Shown here: positions 7,866 through 16,072 of the stretch, in pieces | Layout: each line of letters begins with the position of its first letter | How positions within the stretch are numbered: the stretch's first letter is position 1 | From: Gammaproteobacteria bacterium | GTDB lineage: Bacteria; Pseudomonadota; Gammaproteobacteria; SZUA-229 | DNA length: 34,425 nt | Assembly: GCA_026196035.1 (NCBI GenBank) | Contig: JAPHQX010000016.1 | Coordinates: forward strand, 1 to 34,425 | Direction: 5' to 3' | The notes under the pieces: model-generated | The model's database searches: none | What the model was told of the DNA's origin: nothing | The model's input: the letters and a program-made list of their open reading frames with translations, nothing else | Program-made: the position numbers and the translations under genes

Positions 7866-8459
7866 ATGAAATTGATGAGACCTGTAATCACTAACTTTGG
7901 CCTGTACAGCCTGTTGACGCTACAGCTGTTAATAACCTGTAGCGTCAACGCTCAATCCCTTGCCCTTGAAGCCGGTGAAAAAAATATCAATGCCATCTAC
8001 AGAACAGCGATTTATTATGATGCCAGCCAGCCAGTAATCACTGATACGCGATTTCTTTACAGCCGGCAAAATAACCATCAGGATCTGTTTGCCTCTGCCG
8101 GTCTCACCGCGTTCGCAGGAAATTCACATTCCTCGGGATTCAACATGGGTTTAGGCTGTAGACTGGTGGCCGCAGATCCACTGGATTATTATTTAACCGC
8201 AGTGACGGTGGGTGGCGAGCTCATTTTTCAGCCAGAAGCTTCAGGTTCAAGACTGGAAACCAGCCTGTATTATGCTGGCGAATCTTTAAGTTTTTCTGAT
8301 GCCCGCTCTGTTTCAGCGTTCAGTGTTAACGTGGATTATAAAATCCAGGCCGATCGCTTTATACGTTTAGGCTATAGAAAAATAAGAACACAATTAAATA
8401 ATGGCATAAGCTCTGATTTTGATCGTGGCGCTTATCTGGGCCTGGTCACTTCATTTTAA
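7866..8459 (+). CDS. Outer-membrane beta-barrel protein, YfaZ-like
   Basis: The protein starts with a signal peptide (MKLMRPVITNFGL, a Leu-rich core, then SVNAQS) with likely cleavage after NA. The mature part of about 170 residues alternates polar and hydrophobic residues and ends in Phe (LGLVTSF), as outer-membrane barrels do. Length, the LGYRKIRT segment and the AYLGL end suggest the YfaZ family of small porin-like proteins; this is moderate similarity by eye. The frame is open from a TTG at 7854, but ATG 7866 or ATG 7875 gives a normal signal peptide and 7866 is chosen. It lies 13 bases upstream of the hydrolase gene, and the pair probably forms one transcript from the AT-rich divergent region 7694-7865. 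Confidence 0.65.
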   Translation: MKLMRPVITNFGLYSLLTLQLLITCSVNAQSLALEAGEKNINAIYRTAIYYDASQPVITDTRFLYSRQNNHQDLFASAGLTAFAGNSHSSGFNMGLGCRLVAADPLDYYLTAVTVGGELIFQPEASGSRLETSLYYAGESLSFSDARSVSAFSVNVDYKIQADRFIRLGYRKIRTQLNNGISSDFDRGAYLGLVTSF

Positions 8460-8472
8460 TTCACGAGACATA

Positions 8473-9303
8473 ATGATCACCGACATCTGGAAAATTGCTC
8501 TCGTCATCATCATCGCCTATGCCGCTCTGAGCGCCCTTGTTTATTTCAAACAGGCCAGTATCATTTATTACCCTGAACTACCCGGGCGAAAAATTACAGC
8601 CACACCTGAGAAGATTAATCTGTCATTTGATGACGTTGAATTTTTTACTGAAGACAGAATAAAACTGCATGGCTGGTTTATTCCCCATGATCAGGCCCGC
8701 GGTACATTGCTGTTCTTTCATGGCAATGCCGGTAACATCTCCCATCGCCTGGACTCTATTGAAATCTTTCACCGGCTTAATTTGAATGTGTTTATTTTTG
8801 ATTACCGCGGCTATGGACAAAGCGAAGGCAGGACGACCGAACAGGGCACCTACCGTGATGCCGAAGCGGCCTGGCGATACCTGACTGAATCCAGAAATAT
8901 TAATCCCCGGGAAATTATTATTTTTGGCCGTTCACTGGGCGCCTCCATTGCCGCCTGGCTGGCCAGCCAACATCAACCGGCATCACTGATAGTTGAATCC
9001 GGTTTCAGCTCTATACCTGCGATGGCTAAAAGACTCTACCCTTTTTTACCCGTAGGCTGGCTGGCTCACTTTAAATACAACACCCGGGACTATGTCAGCA
9101 GGACATCTTGCCCTGTTCTAATTGCACACAGTACTGATGATGAAATTATTCCATTTGACGAAGGACGTGAAATTTACAGAACGGCCAGGGAACCCCGGCG
9201 CTTTTATGAAATGCGTGGCGGACACAATGACGGATTTATGATTAGCGGCTCAGACTATAGAAATGAACTCAGGTCGTTTATCCAGGCCAGTTTGACTCAT
9301 TAG
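8473..9303 (+). CDS. Membrane-anchored alpha/beta hydrolase (BEM46/ABHD13-like)
   Basis: The 276-residue protein has one N-terminal membrane helix (residues 5-23, IWKIALVIIIAYAALSALV) followed by an alpha/beta hydrolase domain. The oxyanion motif HGNAGN, the nucleophile elbow GRSLG (Ser), the acid in HSTDDEI and the final His in GGHNDG form a complete catalytic triad. The order matches the BEM46/ABHD13 group, whose substrates are poorly known; an esterase, thioesterase or lipase role is possible. An open frame extends upstream to 8419 inside the previous gene, but 8473 lies just after its stop and gives the usual N-terminal helix, so it is preferred. It is likely cotranscribed with the barrel protein. 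Confidence 0.85.
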   Translation: MITDIWKIALVIIIAYAALSALVYFKQASIIYYPELPGRKITATPEKINLSFDDVEFFTEDRIKLHGWFIPHDQARGTLLFFHGNAGNISHRLDSIEIFHRLNLNVFIFDYRGYGQSEGRTTEQGTYRDAEAAWRYLTESRNINPREIIIFGRSLGASIAAWLASQHQPASLIVESGFSSIPAMAKRLYPFLPVGWLAHFKYNTRDYVSRTSCPVLIAHSTDDEIIPFDEGREIYRTAREPRRFYEMRGGHNDGFMISGSDYRNELRSFIQASLTH

Positions 9304-9304
9304 C

Positions 9305-9419
9305 CTGTCAGCTATACCAGCCACCTGACAGAACCCTGGCGATAAACCTCACCCATGAGTATTGCAGTCAACACAGTAAACATTCGATTGTGTTATCAAA
9401 TTTAACGACTGCAATACTC
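9305..9419. repeat. Two inverted repeats in a convergent intergenic region
   Basis: CTGTCAG (9305-9311) pairs with CTGACAG (9325-9331) over a 13-base loop directly after the hydrolase stop. Next, GAGTATTGCAGTC (9357-9369) pairs perfectly with GACTGCAATACTC (9407-9419); its 37-base loop holds a second short stem, AACACA (9370-9375) with TGTGTT (9389-9394). Genes on both sides converge here. There is no T-run, so a classical intrinsic terminator is not shown; a Rho-type end, a mobile-element remnant or a structured RNA are alternatives. Confidence 0.6.
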
Positions 9420-9444
9420 GGCCGGAACAATATGAGCTATTCAG

Positions 9445-10011
9445 TTAACCGACGATATTGTGTTTACCGATTAAATGAACGGTACTGGCCTGTGGGCCAT
9501 TATCACCAGCCACTTCTGAAAACCTCACCTTATCACCGTATTCCAGTGCATCAAAACTACCCTCTAACAGACTGTTGCGGTGAAAATAGATTTCACGGCC
9601 ATCAGAAGATAATATACGACCATAATCTTCATAAGGCACCAGCTCCAGCACCGTACCATGAGGTGGAACTTCGTGATGCTTGACGTCACCCCGCTGTTTT
9701 CGGGTGAAATCCTGTAGCTTGCGCTTGGCTGCATTAAAGGCATCACGTATGGCGACATAGACATCTTCATGGGCATGATGGTCTTTGGGTGCGCGATTAA
9801 TAATCAGCTCACCATTGGGCACAGTGAGGTCAATTCGAACATGATAAAGACCGCCTTTATTATGATGCGCGTGAGGCGCTTCGACCATGACTGAACAACT
9901 CATGATCTGGTCATAAAATTCATCTAGTTTGGCTGCTTTTTCACGGATTTTGGCTTCTACTGCTTCTGATGGTGGGATATCACGAAAGTTGATTTGCAAT
10001 GGTTGCTTCAT
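9445..10011 (-). CDS. HPF/RaiA-family ribosome-associated protein with cold-shock domain
   Basis: The 188-residue protein joins two domains. Residues 1 to about 105 match the S30AE/HPF fold (NFRDIPPSEAVEAKIREKAAKL, split here at 20: NFRDIPPSEAVEAKIREKAA), which binds the 30S decoding site and inactivates or protects ribosomes. Residues of about 118-186 match a CspA-like OB fold, with YGRI as the RNP1-like and EIYFHRN as the RNP2-like strand, predicted to bind single-stranded RNA. It is neither a short HPF nor the long HPF with the dimerising tail. The start ATG at 10011 has AGGGTC upstream. An AT-rich stretch (10012-10157) should hold the promoter. The domain assignment is firm; hibernation as its role is family inference. 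Confidence 0.9.
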   Translation of the reverse strand: MKQPLQINFRDIPPSEAVEAKIREKAAKLDEFYDQIMSCSVMVEAPHAHHNKGGLYHVRIDLTVPNGELIINRAPKDHHAHEDVYVAIRDAFNAAKRKLQDFTRKQRGDVKHHEVPPHGTVLELVPYEDYGRILSSDGREIYFHRNSLLEGSFDALEYGDKVRFSEVAGDNGPQASTVHLIGKHNIVG

Positions 10012-10157
10012 TAAGAGACCCTATTAGAGTTAATCGAGTTCACGTCTATATACTAACTTTTTTTGAGTACAAAAAAACACACAATAATAGTCCTATTGAT
10101 ATTAATTAATAACTTGATAAATTAATTACCCCTTTAGTTAAATTACAGTTAGAATTC

Positions 10158-10180
10158 AAAAATAGCTGATATTTTCAGCT
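10158..10180 (-). terminator. Intrinsic terminator of the binding-protein/diguanylate-cyclase operon
   Basis: On the minus strand AGCTGA, a five-base loop and TCAGCT form a 6-bp stem (10164-10169 and 10175-10180), followed by ATTTTTG (A-run at 10158-10162 on the plus strand). The stem begins at the stop codon of the diguanylate cyclase gene, so it most likely ends that transcript. Confidence 0.6.
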
Positions 10181-11904
10181 TATTCAATCGTAGCACCTGT
10201 TTCAACGCGATCTCGCCCATTCGCCTTGGCCTTATACAGCCCTTCATCCGCTGCTCGAATCAGATGGCTCGATGAGGTCGGAATATGACCTGTTGGATTA
10301 TATGTTCCCACCCCAATACTGATAGTAATGTGATCACTGGCTTTTGATGCACTATGTGCAATCCCAAGTTCATGTATCGCTTTTATCAATAACTCGGACA
10401 GCCATTTAGCTCGATCAGCATCAGTATTGGGCAATATCACAGCAAACTCTTCACCACCATAACGGGCAACCATTTCACCCCCACGCTGAAAAAATGTTTT
10501 AATAACTGTCGCCACCTTGTATAAACACTTATCACCTTCCTGATGACCATAGGTATCATTGTAGAGCTTGAAATAATCAATATCACACATCAATAGTGAT
10601 AAGGGTAATTTATCTCGAGTGGCTCGATTAAGTTCTTCATCAATTCTAATATCAAAACTTCGCCGATTGTAGATATTGGTTAAACTGTCTTTGGTGGCAT
10701 ATTCATTCAGTTTTTTGTTACTCTGCAGAAGCTCATCATTAATATTTTTCATAATGCGCTCAAAGTCTTTTCGTTCGGTAATATCCCTGATTATTCCAGA
10801 ATACATTTTTTTAGAGCCTATCAGCATTTCACTAACTGAAATATCGATTGGAAAAACAGTATTATCTCGCCTTTGCCCATTAACCTCACGCTTGATACCT
10901 ATGACTTTTCTAATGCCGGTAACTTTATAATTTTTCAGGTAGCCATCATGCTCCGATTTATAGGGCTCTGGCATTAATATAGAAACATTATGGCCTGCTA
11001 ATTCATCCTCAGTGTAACCAAACATCTTTTCAGTCGCCCTGTTAGCTCGACGAATTATACCCTGATCATCTATAACGACTATCGCATCAAGAACACTTTG
11101 AAATAAACCCTCCAGACGATGCTCTCGCTCCAGTATCTGTTCCTGGTTTTTATCGATCCTATCCAGCAGACTATTGATAGACGTAGACAACCAGCTTATT
11201 TCATCATGACCTCTGGTAGCTGATCTAATATTATGATCACCATCCGAATAGGATTTCAGTGTGTCAACAAGATGATTAACACGTCTGGTGATCAAACGCC
11301 CTGTAAAAAACAGTAACAGAAAAATACCCGCAAAAAACGTCAACCCTACAAATAGAAACCCATTATAGATTGACGCCTCAGCTCGATCGAAATGAAACCC
11401 AAGGTCAACCTGATAAAAAATAAAACCACAATCATCTGCTCTCAATAAAGCATCATTGCCTGTAACACAGAGACTACTATAACCATCGATGATCTTTTTA
11501 TCGGTATATAGATAGGTATCTATAGTTTGTCTGAGTATAATTTTTTCGATGAGCTCAGCATCAGGCGCCGGACTGACCTGCTTCCAGTGTTTACCCTGGT
11601 CAGTATATTTACTAGCTGCGATGACTATATCGTCCTTTGATACAATCGCCAGGTAATTCAGATCAGTTTCTGATGAGATACTTGAAACCATCCCTCTTAA
11701 ATAGTCATATTCATGATATTTCATAAAATGAGAAACAACACCCTGGAGAGAATTAAGGCGATCACGAACAACTATTTCCTGTTCTTCTGCCACCCGATCA
11801 AAGACAATGCTACGACTCATATAGAAAGACAAACTGATAGTCAATATTGTAAAAACACCAATAAGACCCGGTAGAGCAAATCGCAAACTAAGAAAACGAT
11901 ACAT
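10180..11904 (-). CDS. Membrane sensor diguanylate cyclase (HAMP-PAS-GGDEF)
   Basis: The 574-residue protein makes cyclic-di-GMP from two GTP. It has a membrane helix near 10-28, a periplasmic sensor region of about 30-180, a second helix near 182-202, a HAMP linker (203-255), a PAS domain (about 262-378) and a GGDEF domain (about 405-570). The active-site motif RYGGEEF is intact at 481-487. The allosteric product site is altered: RGGE (474-477) stands where RxxD is usual, so feedback inhibition may be weak. Its start ATG overlaps the stop of the solute-binding lipoprotein gene by one base (TAATG), a strong sign of coupled translation. The periplasmic region is a plausible docking surface for that lipoprotein; this is inference. 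A terminator follows at once. Confidence 0.92.
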   Translation of the reverse strand: MYRFLSLRFALPGLIGVFTILTISLSFYMSRSIVFDRVAEEQEIVVRDRLNSLQGVVSHFMKYHEYDYLRGMVSSISSETDLNYLAIVSKDDIVIAASKYTDQGKHWKQVSPAPDAELIEKIILRQTIDTYLYTDKKIIDGYSSLCVTGNDALLRADDCGFIFYQVDLGFHFDRAEASIYNGFLFVGLTFFAGIFLLLFFTGRLITRRVNHLVDTLKSYSDGDHNIRSATRGHDEISWLSTSINSLLDRIDKNQEQILEREHRLEGLFQSVLDAIVVIDDQGIIRRANRATEKMFGYTEDELAGHNVSILMPEPYKSEHDGYLKNYKVTGIRKVIGIKREVNGQRRDNTVFPIDISVSEMLIGSKKMYSGIIRDITERKDFERIMKNINDELLQSNKKLNEYATKDSLTNIYNRRSFDIRIDEELNRATRDKLPLSLLMCDIDYFKLYNDTYGHQEGDKCLYKVATVIKTFFQRGGEMVARYGGEEFAVILPNTDADRAKWLSELLIKAIHELGIAHSASKASDHITISIGVGTYNPTGHIPTSSSHLIRAADEGLYKAKANGRDRVETGATIE

Positions 11905-12869
11905 TAGTTAATCACATCATTTATAAACTGATTAGTAAACAAGTCATTATTAGAGAACGGTTTATTCAGTAATTTATTATTCAACATGATCTTGCTCATC
12001 TGGTTAACCGTTCTTTGTAAAACATAATTCCTGACACCCAGAAGCTCATTATTTTCATTTCTATCCGGAAGAACGATCGTTTTATAATGAGCTTCAACCT
12101 GTTGAACACTAACATTTAACCTTTCAGCAATATTCAAATAGGCTTCAAGCTGGTTTTCATCCATATAGTCAAGCGCCCAGAACCAGCCAGTAACAAGTTT
12201 ATTTAATGCATGCGCGTACTTATCTATACAATCCTGATGCACCACCAGAACATCAATAATTTCACCGGGCATCATGGTGCTATCGAAAATCATATTAGCG
12301 CCCGCAGAAAGCAGGCCGTTTATAGCTGGCTCAAATGTTACCACCGCATCAACTTCATTATTAATAAATGCTTTTTCATGTGCCTCAAAATTAATATGAC
12401 GAATCGAAACATCCTGCAAAGCCATATTATTAGTTTCAAGTGCCCGCGAAAGAACAAAAGCACCCAGCGCACTACTTTCTACACCCACTGTTTTACCCTG
12501 AAGCTGTTTAACGGATTGTATATCTGAATGAGAAATGATGGCGTCAGCGCCATTAGAAAAATCATGTATTAATATCACGCTGACAGGTATATCCAGTTGA
12601 CGTAACAGTAGAACCTCATCCAGTGTCAGTGAAGCCGCTTCTATTGCCCGGTTACGAAAGGCACGTAACACTTCTGTAGCTGATGGATACTGTATGAGTC
12701 GTATTTGACGTTTTTTCCAGAAGTTTAAATCCCTGGCGAGATAAAGCGGCTCATAACCCGGCCACTGATTCCCACCCACTCTCAGCGGCGCGTGTGGCGC
12801 TTCACTGCAGGCTGATAGTTGAAGAGAAACTAAAATGACTAATAGTATGATTCCGTTATTAAAAAACAT
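11904..12869 (-). CDS. Lipoprotein solute-binding protein, NMT1/SsuA-TauA type
   Basis: The 321-residue protein has a lipoprotein signal ending LSACSEAP (acylated Cys21) and the fold signature of NMT1/THI5-like, nitrate/sulfonate-type binding proteins: WPGYEPLYLARDLNFW near residues 36-51, GKTVGVESSALGAF near 124-137 and DAVVTFEP near 172-179. Such proteins usually feed an ABC importer, but no permease or ATPase lies beside it. Instead its stop overlaps the start of a membrane diguanylate cyclase. It therefore probably acts as a periplasmic ligand sensor for that enzyme. The ligand is unknown; the family binds sulfonates, nitrate, bicarbonate and pyrimidine precursors. The 90-base gap upstream (12870-12959) should hold its promoter, with a TATTTATAA stretch as the only weak candidate. 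Confidence 0.85.
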   Translation of the reverse strand: MFFNNGIILLVILVSLQLSACSEAPHAPLRVGGNQWPGYEPLYLARDLNFWKKRQIRLIQYPSATEVLRAFRNRAIEAASLTLDEVLLLRQLDIPVSVILIHDFSNGADAIISHSDIQSVKQLQGKTVGVESSALGAFVLSRALETNNMALQDVSIRHINFEAHEKAFINNEVDAVVTFEPAINGLLSAGANMIFDSTMMPGEIIDVLVVHQDCIDKYAHALNKLVTGWFWALDYMDENQLEAYLNIAERLNVSVQQVEAHYKTIVLPDRNENNELLGVRNYVLQRTVNQMSKIMLNNKLLNKPFSNNDLFTNQFINDVIN

Positions 12870-12959
12870 CCTGAACTCATTAGTTAAACTTATAAATAGA
12901 GTCTAGTCAGGTTTACAGGAATTGCAGAATACGCGCTAAATTAAAACGCCATAAAAACA

Positions 12960-14150
12960 TTAAAAATAATAAGTAAAAAGCAGATTAAACTGGTTCCCGG
13001 GGCTTGCAGGCCCGCCATATTCAGAGAGTGAATCGCCTGCAGATAAAATCAGGCTGGTTTTTAAAACCCTGTTTTCAGTCCAGTTATAATTTAAGGTAAT
13101 GGGCATCAGGTAACTATTATCGTCGAGATTAACAATCATCGTAGGCGACAGATTAACCAGCGGGTGTAACTCAATATTTAAGCCTAAAGACAGATAATGT
13201 TTTGCCGTGGTGAATAACTCACCACGTGACAATCTTGAGCTGAGCTCAGCATCAGGCGACAGGCTGAAATCGGCTTCACCCAGCTCGTTATAGAAATACT
13301 CTGCAAAACCATAAACATTATGCTCGAACCAGACCCAGGAATAATCAAGATTACTCATCAACATAGTGACTTTCTGCTGATTCGATAACTCGGTGACTAA
13401 AACATCAAGACGCCAGACAGCATCAAGAATCGATTTAGCATAACCCAGCGCCAGAATAGCCTGATCATAATGACGCGCATAAAGAACATCGACATCACCT
13501 TTCGGTGTTAGCGCATGAAATTTAATCGCCTGTGAAGCCTGATCATTATCAATATCACCGGATAAATTACGTCGTGGCAAAATCATCATTTGCCAGTCAT
13601 TTCCATTATCCATTAACCATTGACCATACAACATATCGTCTCCGGTTTTGTAATCCTTATCTATAGCGACAGGATCAAAGGGATTAATAATATCCATGGG
13701 ATGAAAAACAAAACCATTACCCCAGCTAACGGCCTGGCGCCCCAGACGAACAACCAGTTGATCATGACTATACGCCAGTGACAGACGATCGATACGATGC
13801 TGCTGCAGGTCATTATTCTCATCCCTTATATTTGAGCTTAAATCCAGAGCACGATTTTTATCCGCATCAACCCCGGTAATCAGATCAGGATTATTACTAT
13901 GAAGCGCATTCATTTCATAATGGATTTCGGCTGAGAAATCATTCCATTTATGTTCACTGGCGAGGCGAAGACTCAGGCTATTTAAACTTTGTTGATCTCC
14001 ACTATCGAGATAGATAACTGAATCAGATGGGATATCCGTGTAATTAAACGAATATTTAATATGACCGTAGTGTGTCCATGCCTGCGCGATAGACGATAAT
14101 AAAAAAAGTGCGGCAACAAATGCCGCTGATAATGATTTATTTATCTGCAT
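12960..14150 (-). CDS. Outer-membrane beta-barrel protein of the LolCDE-like cluster
   Basis: The 396-residue protein has a clear signal peptide (MQINKSLSAAFVAALFLLSS, then IAQA before WTHYG). The mature part is rich in alternating amphipathic strands and ends LLFTYYF, with a terminal Phe for barrel assembly. The segment RLGRQAVSWGNGFVFHPMD, near residues 136-154, recalls the DUF1302 and related barrel families but I cannot place it firmly. It begins directly after the stop of the ATPase gene, with no spacer, so it belongs to the same operon as the two FtsX permeases and the LolA-like protein. It likely forms the outer-membrane end of that transport line, as acceptor or pore. The cargo is unknown. 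Confidence 0.8.
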   Translation of the reverse strand: MQINKSLSAAFVAALFLLSSIAQAWTHYGHIKYSFNYTDIPSDSVIYLDSGDQQSLNSLSLRLASEHKWNDFSAEIHYEMNALHSNNPDLITGVDADKNRALDLSSNIRDENNDLQQHRIDRLSLAYSHDQLVVRLGRQAVSWGNGFVFHPMDIINPFDPVAIDKDYKTGDDMLYGQWLMDNGNDWQMMILPRRNLSGDIDNDQASQAIKFHALTPKGDVDVLYARHYDQAILALGYAKSILDAVWRLDVLVTELSNQQKVTMLMSNLDYSWVWFEHNVYGFAEYFYNELGEADFSLSPDAELSSRLSRGELFTTAKHYLSLGLNIELHPLVNLSPTMIVNLDDNSYLMPITLNYNWTENRVLKTSLILSAGDSLSEYGGPASPGNQFNLLFTYYF

Positions 14151-14840
14151 TTAATGTTGTTTGTTATTCTCAATAATCTTGCCATCATGTAATTTAATCA
14201 AACGCCTGGCTCGTTCCATAACCATGGGATCATGGGTAGAAACAATAAACGTCATTTGATGCTGCTCGCCCATTTCGCGCATCATCTGCAACAGGTTATC
14301 TGCATTTTTAGAATCAAGGTTTGCCGTAGGTTCATCGGCCAACACCAGACAGGGCTTATCCACAATCGCGCGAGCAACGGCAACACGTTGTTGCTGACCA
14401 CCTGAAAGCTCAGCTGGTTTGCGATTTTCAAGACCCTCCAGACCAACCTCTTTTAAAATAGCCAGAGAATGTTCATTGCGATACTGTTTACTGTCACCCT
14501 GCATTTGCATCACCATTTCAACATTTTCTTTGGCTGTTAAAACAGGAATTAAATTATATGCCTGAAATACAAAACCGATTTTATGCAGACGCAGCTCTGC
14601 CAGTTCAGACTTGCTCATTTTGTCGACGTGCTGTCCATCAACAATGATTTCACCTGATGTAGGTGAATCAAGTCCGCCAATCATATTGAGCAATGTTGAT
14701 TTACCCGAACCCGATGGGCCGGATAAACAGATAAAATCACCGGCGATCACATCCAGATTAATATCCGTCAGGGCTTTAACTTCTATCTGTCCCTGGCGAT
14801 AAATTTTATTTAAATGTTTGCAGCTAACAACTGTTTTCAT
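14151..14840 (-). CDS. ABC transporter ATPase, LolD/MacB-type
   Basis: The 229-residue ATPase powers the two FtsX-type permeases encoded just upstream. Walker A is GPSGSGKST, the signature is LSGGQQQR, Walker B is CLVLADEPTANLD, and the switch His is in STHD. The layout and length match LolD and the MacB nucleotide-binding domain, which drive mechanotransmission without moving cargo through the inner membrane. An open frame continues upstream to 14891 inside the permease gene, but ATG 14840 starts the normal MKTVVSCKHLNKIY sequence. It has AGGGTG about six bases upstream and falls two bases after the permease stop, so 14840 is chosen. Confidence 0.93.
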   Translation of the reverse strand: MKTVVSCKHLNKIYRQGQIEVKALTDINLDVIAGDFICLSGPSGSGKSTLLNMIGGLDSPTSGEIIVDGQHVDKMSKSELAELRLHKIGFVFQAYNLIPVLTAKENVEMVMQMQGDSKQYRNEHSLAILKEVGLEGLENRKPAELSGGQQQRVAVARAIVDKPCLVLADEPTANLDSKNADNLLQMMREMGEQHQMTFIVSTHDPMVMERARRLIKLHDGKIIENNKQH

Positions 14841-14842
14841 AA

Positions 14843-16072
14843 TCACACCCTGGTTATTGCATCTGCAGGGACTAACCTGGATGCACGCCATGCAGGATAA
14901 ATACTGGTTAACATACCGAGAATAATCACCACCGAGTTGGCCAGCACAAGGTCTTTGGTGATGATCACGAAGGGAATAATATTCGACAGATTAGCCATCT
15001 CCATACCCTGAGCAAAGGCAGACACATCTATACCCTCACCGGTAGCCAGAACCGACCACCAGGCAATAATATTACCCAGAAAAAGGCCCAGCATTAACAA
15101 CAGAGTTGATTCAACCCATACCTGCCCCATAATAAAACCCGGCTTCAGACCCAGCGACTGAAACAGGCCAAATTCACGGGTACGCTCGAACACCGACATT
15201 AACAGGGTATTCACTATGCCAAAGCCCATGGCCAGAAAAACAATCAGATGCCAGACCAGATGAAAACTATCATAAAGTTCGATAATAACCCGTGACATGG
15301 GCTCAAGTTGTGCCCACCCCTGCACATCCAGATGTGGATTCTGCTGTTGTAGATCAGCGACCAGTTCATCAAGCTGATTCATATCATGCAAAAGAATCGA
15401 CACTTCTGAAACTTCATTCTTGATATTTAGAAGATCTTCACTGGTTTGCAGACCCATAAAAATATAACCGGTTTCCAGTGCTTCCATCTGGGTATCGAAG
15501 ATGCCGACAATACGAAAACCTCGATCGACTATTTTATTGTCTTTATCCTGTGACATTATCACCACCCGTTTACCCAGACGGGTTTCCAGTCGTTCGGCAA
15601 GTTTACGTCCAATGATAATACCTGAGTCATTTTCATCTTTAAGATAACGACCTTCGACTATAGATGACTGTAGAAAAGACATGCCGTTTTCATTATCTGG
15701 ATTGATACCCACCATCACCAGACCAGTTGATTCACGCTCACTAACAATGACCGCAGGCACCCGCACACGACTTGAAGTCTGTTTAATCAGAACATTATTT
15801 AAAGACTCAAACAACTGATCATCGATTAAACTGAAACGATGATCAATCACCGGATCATCCAGGTATTGTTTTGAATGTATTTGTATATGGCCAGTAAGAT
15901 TATTAATAGTGTCGCTGAGGATCTGCGAACTCATACCGCGCATAAAGGCTGCAGTAAAAATCATTGCCCAGACACCGAGGACAATAGCAAACAGAATAAC
16001 CAGAGTACGGCGCTTATTTCGCCATAGATTACGCCAGGCCAGTGACATCAATAATGAAGTAATATGACTCAT
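14843..16072 (-). CDS. FtsX/LolC-E-type ABC permease (second of pair)
   Basis: The 409-residue permease has the type VII ABC layout. A first membrane helix near residues 23-45 follows the amphipathic AWRNLWRNKRRT segment, a large periplasmic domain runs to about 270, and three helices near 276-300, 322-345 and 375-398 complete it. The cytoplasmic coupling motif FERTREFGLFQSLG follows helix 2 and contacts the ATPase. It overlaps the upstream paralogous permease by ATGA and leads the ATPase by two bases. The pair resembles LolC and LolE, which extract lipoproteins from the inner membrane, but the two proteins also resemble permeases of lipid or peptide systems. Specificity is open. Confidence 0.9.
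   Translation of the reverse strand: MSHITSLLMSLAWRNLWRNKRRTLVILFAIVLGVWAMIFTAAFMRGMSSQILSDTINNLTGHIQIHSKQYLDDPVIDHRFSLIDDQLFESLNNVLIKQTSSRVRVPAVIVSERESTGLVMVGINPDNENGMSFLQSSIVEGRYLKDENDSGIIIGRKLAERLETRLGKRVVIMSQDKDNKIVDRGFRIVGIFDTQMEALETGYIFMGLQTSEDLLNIKNEVSEVSILLHDMNQLDELVADLQQQNPHLDVQGWAQLEPMSRVIIELYDSFHLVWHLIVFLAMGFGIVNTLLMSVFERTREFGLFQSLGLKPGFIMGQVWVESTLLLMLGLFLGNIIAWWSVLATGEGIDVSAFAQGMEMANLSNIIPFVIITKDLVLANSVVIILGMLTSIYPAWRASRLVPADAITRV

Noticed and set aside
9390-9683. 97-codon plus-strand open frame
   Set aside because: Most of it is antisense to the HPF/cold-shock gene and its start lies inside the inverted repeat; the peptide shows no recognisable pattern.
10040-10075. Hairpin of T-run and A-run upstream of the HPF gene
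   Set aside because: The T7G/CA7 pairing is low-complexity AT sequence in a promoter region and not a convincing terminator.
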